Origin: Sutterella sp.
GTDB lineage: Bacteria > Pseudomonadota > Gammaproteobacteria > Burkholderiales > Burkholderiaceae_F
Assembly (NCBI GenBank): GCA_019410445.1
Contig: DXSO01000060.1
Coordinates: 1 to 9,726, forward strand
Reading direction: 5' to 3'
DNA: 9,726 nt
Part shown: positions 6,794-9,726 of the stretch, in pieces
How the letters are laid out: each line of letters begins with the position of its first letter
Position numbering within the stretch: position 1 is the first letter of the stretch
Translations under genes and position numbers: made by a program
The notes under the pieces: generated by a model
The model's input: the letters and a program-made list of their open reading frames with translations, nothing else
What the model was told of the DNA's origin: nothing
Databases searched by the model: none

Positions 6794-7999
6794 GTGATTA
6801 TTGAATCGTTGCTTGATACCGATCTCTACAAGTTCACAATGATGCAGTGCGTGCTGCATCAATTTCCGGATGCAAACGTCAAGTACCGCTTTCGCTGTCG
6901 AACAGAAGGCGTTGATCTGAGTCCGTATGTCGATGAAATTCAGGCCGAGATTGAACACTTGTGCACGCTCACGATGCGTGAAGACGAACTTGATTACCTC
7001 GGTAGTCTGCGTTTTATCAAGAGCGATTTCGTGGAGTTTCTGAGTCTTTTTCATCTCAAGACAAAATATGTCACGGTGAAAAAGAGCCCGGATGTGCCTT
7101 GTGGTATCGATATTGTGATCGAGGGACCGTGGCTTCATACGATTCTGTTTGAAATTCCGATTCTTGCGATTGTCAACGAAGTTTATTTTCGGCACACGGT
7201 TCCGGTTCCTGACGAAGAGGAAGGGATGGAGCGTCTGGCTCAAAAAATCCGTTGGATTAAGAACGAGCCGGACAACGGAAATCTAAAAATCAGCGATTTC
7301 GGCACTCGTCGCCGTTTCTCGAGGAATTGGCAGCGCAAGGTAATCGAAGTGCTTTGCCGAGATCTAGGACCGGCTTTCTTCTCCGGGACAAGCAATGTCA
7401 TGTATGCCAAGGAGTTCGGCCTTATTCCGATCGGTACGATGGCTCACGAGTATCTGCAGGCTTGTCAGGCTCTCGGTCCGCGCCTTCGGGACAGTCAGAC
7501 TTTTGGTTTTGAAATGTGGGCCAAGGAATACCGAGGAGATCTGGGCATCGCTTTGTCGGATGTCTACGGCACCGAGCCGTTCCTGCGCGACTTCGACATG
7601 TTTTTCTGCAAGCTCTTTGACGGAGCTAGACACGATTCGGGAGATCCGGAAAGTTGGGGAGAGCGCATGATTTTGCACTACGCGGCAAACAAGTGCGATC
7701 CGCGCAGCAAGACGCTCATTTTTTCCGATGCACTTACGGTTCCCAAGGTCATTCAGCTGTATCGGCGTTTCAATCATCGCATCCGAGTCGGATTTGGCAT
7801 CGGCACGAATTTAATGAACGATTTGGGGTCGACGCCATTGAATATCGTCGTTAAGATGGTTCGGGCAAATGGTCAGCCTGTTGCCAAAATCTCGGATACA
7901 CCGGGCAAGGGAATGTGCGAGGACGAAACATATCTGGCTTATCTGCGTCAGGTATTTGGTCTTGATCCCGGAGCACCGGCCGGCGCTGCTAAACCCTAA
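6794..7999 (+). CDS. pncB: Nicotinate phosphoribosyltransferase
   Basis: This enzyme of about 401 aa makes nicotinate mononucleotide from nicotinate and PRPP with ATP hydrolysis, the entry step of the Preiss-Handler NAD salvage route. It opens with SLLDTDLYKFTMMQ, the family N-terminus. Other landmarks are EIPILAIVNEVYF, SDFGTRRRFSRNWQRKVIE (167-185), FFSGTSNVMYAKEFGLIPIGTMAHEY with His218 at the position of the phosphorylated His219 of E. coli PncB, IALSDVYGTEPFLRDF, LFDGARHDSGDP (275-286) and RVGFGIGTNL (331-340). I chose GTG 6794 because AAGGA (6780-6784, overlapping the nagZ stop) then lies 9 nt upstream; the in-frame TTG at 6788 has only 3 nt spacing and would add two residues. ATG 6784 is in another frame and closes quickly. 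The short A/P/G-rich tail after VFGLDP is ordinary. Confidence 0.96.
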   Translation: MIIESLLDTDLYKFTMMQCVLHQFPDANVKYRFRCRTEGVDLSPYVDEIQAEIEHLCTLTMREDELDYLGSLRFIKSDFVEFLSLFHLKTKYVTVKKSPDVPCGIDIVIEGPWLHTILFEIPILAIVNEVYFRHTVPVPDEEEGMERLAQKIRWIKNEPDNGNLKISDFGTRRRFSRNWQRKVIEVLCRDLGPAFFSGTSNVMYAKEFGLIPIGTMAHEYLQACQALGPRLRDSQTFGFEMWAKEYRGDLGIALSDVYGTEPFLRDFDMFFCKLFDGARHDSGDPESWGERMILHYAANKCDPRSKTLIFSDALTVPKVIQLYRRFNHRIRVGFGIGTNLMNDLGSTPLNIVVKMVRANGQPVAKISDTPGKGMCEDETYLAYLRQVFGLDPGAPAGAAKP

Positions 8000-8016
8000 A
8001 CGGTTGATGCGTGAGG

Positions 8017-8088
8017 CAAATTTTTTTGATCTGAAGTTGCACTTTTGTAAGCAAAAGTGCAAGTTTTGGATAAAATCAAAAAAATTTG
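8017..8088 (+). repeat. Nested perfect inverted repeats after pncB
   Basis: The outer arms are CAAATTTTTTTGAT (8017-8030) and ATCAAAAAAATTTG (8075-8088), a perfect 14-bp match. Nested within them, TTGCACTTTTG (8037-8047) and CAAAAGTGCAA (8052-8062) form a perfect 11-bp stem with a TAAG loop. The unpaired joints are 6 nt on the left and 12 nt on the right. The inner hairpin is followed by GTTTTGG, so it may be the weak pncB terminator. CAAAA (8052-8056) could also pair with TTTTG at 8064-8068, so two alternative folds exist. TAAAAT at 8071-8076 resembles a -10 box but lacks a good -35. Confidence 0.75.
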
Positions 8089-8089
8089 T

Positions 8090-8130
8090 GTTTGAAGGTG
8101 TGGTTGGCATTTTCAAGCACACCTTCAAAC
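8090..8130 (+). repeat. Inverted repeat immediately before the antiporter ribosome binding site
   Basis: GTTTGAAGGTGTG (8090-8102) and CACACCTTCAAAC (8118-8130) are perfect 13-bp arms around a 15-nt loop, in which TTG (8104-8106) and CAA (8114-8116) can add three more pairs. No T-run follows, so it is not an intrinsic terminator. The right arm ends about 11 nt before the GGAG Shine-Dalgarno of the transporter gene. A regulatory 5'-UTR hairpin, or an operator read as DNA with widely spaced half-sites, are both possible. Confidence 0.7.
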
Positions 8131-8141
8131 CCTAAGTGCAC

Positions 8142-8156
8142 GGAGAAATCAGCACA
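8142..8156 (+). promoter_or_regulatory. Ribosome binding site of the ion transporter
   Basis: GGAGA at 8142-8146 precedes ATG 8157 by about 10 nt. It lies downstream of the alternative in-frame GTG at 8136 and therefore argues against that codon as the start. Confidence 0.6.
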
Positions 8157-9566
8157 ATGCACGCACTCAAAACTCTTTTGGCTGCTGCAACTGTTCTCTT
8201 GCCTTCGCTCGCTTCGGCGGCAAGCATGAACGGCGCAGAGCTTTCCATTGTCTGGGCAATCCCGTTTGCGGGCATTTTGTTGTCCATTGCCCTGATCCCT
8301 CTTATCGCTCCGCATCTTTGGCACCATCACTACGGAAAGATTGCCGTAGCCTGGGGGTTGGCCTGCGTTATTCCGATTTTCCTTGCTTTCCCGACGGACG
8401 TGGCCGTAGGCTCGGTTGCGCATGCAATGATCGGCGACTATGTCCCCTTCATTTTGTTCGTGGGAGCCTTGTTCATTGTGGCCGGCGGCATTCATATCCG
8501 CAGTAGCTTCGTCGGCAAGCCGCTGATGAACGCCGGCATTTTGCTTGCTGGCGGTTTCATGGCCAATCTGATGGGCACGACGGGGGCGGCAATGCTGCTT
8601 ATTCGTCCGCTGCTTGCTGCAAACGAAGCTCGCCGCTACAAAATGCACACCTTTGTGTTCTTTATTTTTATCGTAGCCAATATCGGCGGATGTCTTACGC
8701 CGTTGGGTGATCCGCCTCTGTTTCTGGGTTTCCTGCGCGGCGTTTCATTCTTCTGGACGGCTCAGCATCTGTTCGTTCCATTGATTGTTACGCTTGCCAT
8801 CTTAATGGCGGTTTACCTGGCGATCGACACCTACTTCTACAAGAAGGAAGTGGCTGAAGGAACCTTTAATCCTGCAGTGGTTCCCGGTACCAAGTTCGGG
8901 ATTGATGGCGGCATCAACTTTATCTATCTTGCTGTGCTTATCGGTGCCGTGCTGATGAGCGGCATGTGGAATTCCGGTGTTGAAGTCAATGTTCTTGGCG
9001 TGCATTTGACCGGTCAGGGCATTTTGCGTGATGTGATCTTCATCATCGTGGCTATTTTGTCGATAGTAACCACGCCCAAGGCTGCACGTGAAGCCAACCA
9101 GTTTACGTGGGAACCGATTAAAGAAGTAGCCAAGCTTTTCTTCGGCATCTTCTTGTGCATTGTCCCGGTTTTGGAAATGCTGCGCGCCGGTCACTCCGGT
9201 GCATTCGCTCCCTTGGTTGCACTGGTGACCAATGAAGCTGGAGAATTCAATAACGTGATGTTCTTCTGGCTTACTGGTTCTTTGTCGGCGTTCCTGGATA
9301 ATGCTCCGACGTATCTGGCGTTCTTTAATTTGGCCGGCGGCGATCCGGTTGAATTGATGACGACGCATGCGCATACGTTGATGGCTGTGTCAATGGGCGC
9401 GGTGTTCATGGGGGCGGTGACCTATATTGGTAATGCTCCAAACTTGATGACCGTGAGTATCGTGAAAGAACGAGGCATCAAAATGCCGTCGTTTTTCGGT
9501 TACATGATTTGGTCGGTCGGCATTCTGTTTCCGACGTTCTTTATCGTTGACCTCATCTTCCTATAA
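8157..9566 (+). CDS. Sodium:proton antiporter-like / ion transporter superfamily membrane protein
   Basis: This 469-aa polytopic inner-membrane protein resembles the NhaD/ArsB/CitMHS ion transporter superfamily, most like the group annotated as sodium:proton antiporters or putative citrate-type transporters. The N-terminus MHALKTLLAAATVLLPSLASAAS looks like a cleavable signal peptide or first helix. About eleven further hydrophobic segments follow, including 31-51, 61-79, 95-113, 122-147, 164-180, 203-223, 253-270, 292-305, 325-341, 367-385 and 446-468. Superfamily-like helix-break motifs are GTTGAAMLLIRPLL (140-153), GGCLTPLGDPPLFLGFLRG (177-195), FLDNAPTYLAFF (379-390) and YIGNAPNLMTVSI (423-435). 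They form two related half-sites with paired Asn/Asp-Pro dipeptides, as expected of an inverted-repeat transporter. ATG 8157 is preferred over GTG 8136 because of the ribosome binding site. Substrate and direction cannot be told from sequence: Na+/H+ exchange is the usual annotation, and a carboxylate substrate is the alternative. It is probably its own transcription unit. Confidence 0.85.
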   Translation: MHALKTLLAAATVLLPSLASAASMNGAELSIVWAIPFAGILLSIALIPLIAPHLWHHHYGKIAVAWGLACVIPIFLAFPTDVAVGSVAHAMIGDYVPFILFVGALFIVAGGIHIRSSFVGKPLMNAGILLAGGFMANLMGTTGAAMLLIRPLLAANEARRYKMHTFVFFIFIVANIGGCLTPLGDPPLFLGFLRGVSFFWTAQHLFVPLIVTLAILMAVYLAIDTYFYKKEVAEGTFNPAVVPGTKFGIDGGINFIYLAVLIGAVLMSGMWNSGVEVNVLGVHLTGQGILRDVIFIIVAILSIVTTPKAAREANQFTWEPIKEVAKLFFGIFLCIVPVLEMLRAGHSGAFAPLVALVTNEAGEFNNVMFFWLTGSLSAFLDNAPTYLAFFNLAGGDPVELMTTHAHTLMAVSMGAVFMGAVTYIGNAPNLMTVSIVKERGIKMPSFFGYMIWSVGILFPTFFIVDLIFL

Positions 9567-9618
9567 CTCGGTCAGGTAAGGATTCCGTAAAAAGAGTCCT
9601 GCTGAAAATCGCTTCGAC

Positions 9619-9653
9619 AAAAGCGGCGCTTGTATCAAGCGCCGCTTTTTTTT
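9619..9653 (+). terminator. Intrinsic terminator after the transporter gene
   Basis: AAAAGCGGCGCTTG (9619-9632) pairs perfectly with CAAGCGCCGCTTTT (9636-9649) around a TAT loop. The GC-rich 14-bp stem runs into eight T residues (9646-9653). It lies 52 nt after the transporter stop. A smaller 7-bp hairpin (AGGATTC 9579-9585 with GAGTCCT 9594-9600, one G-U pair) lies between the stop and this terminator without a T-run. The A-run on the left means it could also terminate a transcript arriving from the right. Confidence 0.93.
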
Positions 9654-9672
9654 CTTTGTCATCAGTCACGAT

Positions 9673-9726
9673 TGAACTGTCCCCACTTTGTGAGACAGGT
9701 TTTTAACTAAGCGCGGATCAAACCTA
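9673..9726 (+). mobile_element. Putative left end of an IS3-family (IS150-like) insertion sequence, cut by window edge
   Basis: From 9673 the sequence reads TGAACTGTCCCC, then an ACTTTGTGAGACAG block to 9698. This follows the pattern TGnACTGnnCCCAnTTTGTnnGACn of the IS150-type terminal inverted repeat as I remember it (about 18 of 25 positions). It begins with the TG dinucleotide of that group and lies in the non-coding stretch just after a terminator, a typical insertion spot. CTGTC (9677-9681) and GACAG (9694-9698) also form a small dyad inside it. No transposase start codon is visible before the window ends, and the right end and target duplication are outside. No other gene is seen in 9654-9726. 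Confidence 0.45.

Larger units (their letters stand above)
7991..8135 (+). repeat. 9-bp direct repeat flanking the pncB-antiporter spacer
   Basis: AAACCCTAA occurs at 7991-7999 (the last two codons and stop of pncB) and again at 8127-8135, with 127 bp between the copies. The match is exactly nine bases and stops at both ends. The right copy shares its first four bases with the arm of the 8090-8130 inverted repeat. The two copies could be a target-site duplication around a small inserted segment, but the segment's ends (8000 onward and up to 8126) are not inverted repeats of each other, so coincidence remains possible. Confidence 0.35.

Noticed and set aside
6194..7243. Long antisense open frame (349 codons) across the nagZ-pncB junction
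   Set aside because: It lies entirely opposite two clear genes, its translation is rich in His/Gln/Arg with no recognisable domain, and no ribosome binding site or promoter supports it. It is a shadow of the codon bias of the + strand genes.
8048..8076. sigma70 promoter using TAAAAT (8071-8076) for the transporter gene
   Set aside because: The -10-like box is good, but nothing resembling TTGACA lies 16-18 nt upstream, and there is no extended -10 TG. It was not strong enough to list as a feature.
7869..8135. + strand open frame (88 codons) running from inside pncB through the palindromic spacer
   Set aside because: It starts within pncB in another frame, and its end is simply translation of the inverted repeats. 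There is no ribosome binding site and no domain.
8076..8648. Antisense open frame (190 codons) over the transporter leader and 5' part
   Set aside because: It is composition-driven with no motif, and it would read through the palindromic leader. The transporter on the + strand explains the region.
9672..9708. TTGAAC as a -35 element for a downstream promoter
   Set aside because: No -10-like hexamer is found at 16-18 nt; the nearest A/T-rich candidate is about 24 nt away. The IS-end reading fits better.

Overview
The window is a compact run of housekeeping genes, all on the + strand, from a betaproteobacterium. The order lepA-lepB-rnc-era-recO-pdxJ-(acpS)-nagZ is the classical Burkholderiales/Neisseriales arrangement. 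The proteins, the moderate G+C and the style of the transporter and IS-like end suggest a gut-type Burkholderiales such as Sutterellaceae (Sutterella/Parasutterella). That family assignment is inference; no rRNA or marker search was possible.

Layout. At 3-1445 is the 3' four-fifths of lepA (EF4). A 128-nt gap follows with a strong hairpin and a T-run. Then comes a tight block: lepB (1574-2464, signal peptidase I), rnc (2477-3202, RNase III), era (3208-4158, ribosome-assembly GTPase) and recO (4169-4912, recombination mediator), with gaps of only 5-12 nt. A 76-nt gap precedes pdxJ (4989-5756, vitamin B6 synthesis). nagZ (5777-6781, peptidoglycan-recycling glucosaminidase) and pncB (6794-7999, NAD salvage) follow almost without spacing. 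The acpS gene that normally lies between pdxJ and nagZ in this lineage is absent, and this PdxJ is of the divergent 'NLNKIALLRN' type instead of the usual 'NIDHxATLR' type.

After pncB, a 136- to 157-nt non-coding stretch holds three perfect inverted repeats, two of them nested, bracketed by a 9-bp direct repeat. It leads into a polytopic ion transporter of the NhaD/CitMHS-like superfamily (8157-9566), which ends in a textbook intrinsic terminator (9619-9653). The last ~54 bases resemble the left inverted-repeat end of an IS3-family (IS150-like) insertion sequence whose body lies outside the window.

Functionally the cluster combines translation fidelity (LepA), protein export processing (LepB), RNA processing and 30S maturation (Rnc, Era), DNA repair (RecO), cofactor supply (PdxJ, PncB) and wall recycling (NagZ). 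This is a growth-linked operon, not a pathway. I see no new multi-gene system. The points that most deserve a second look are the palindrome-rich leader of the transporter gene, and the divergent pdxJ together with the missing acpS.
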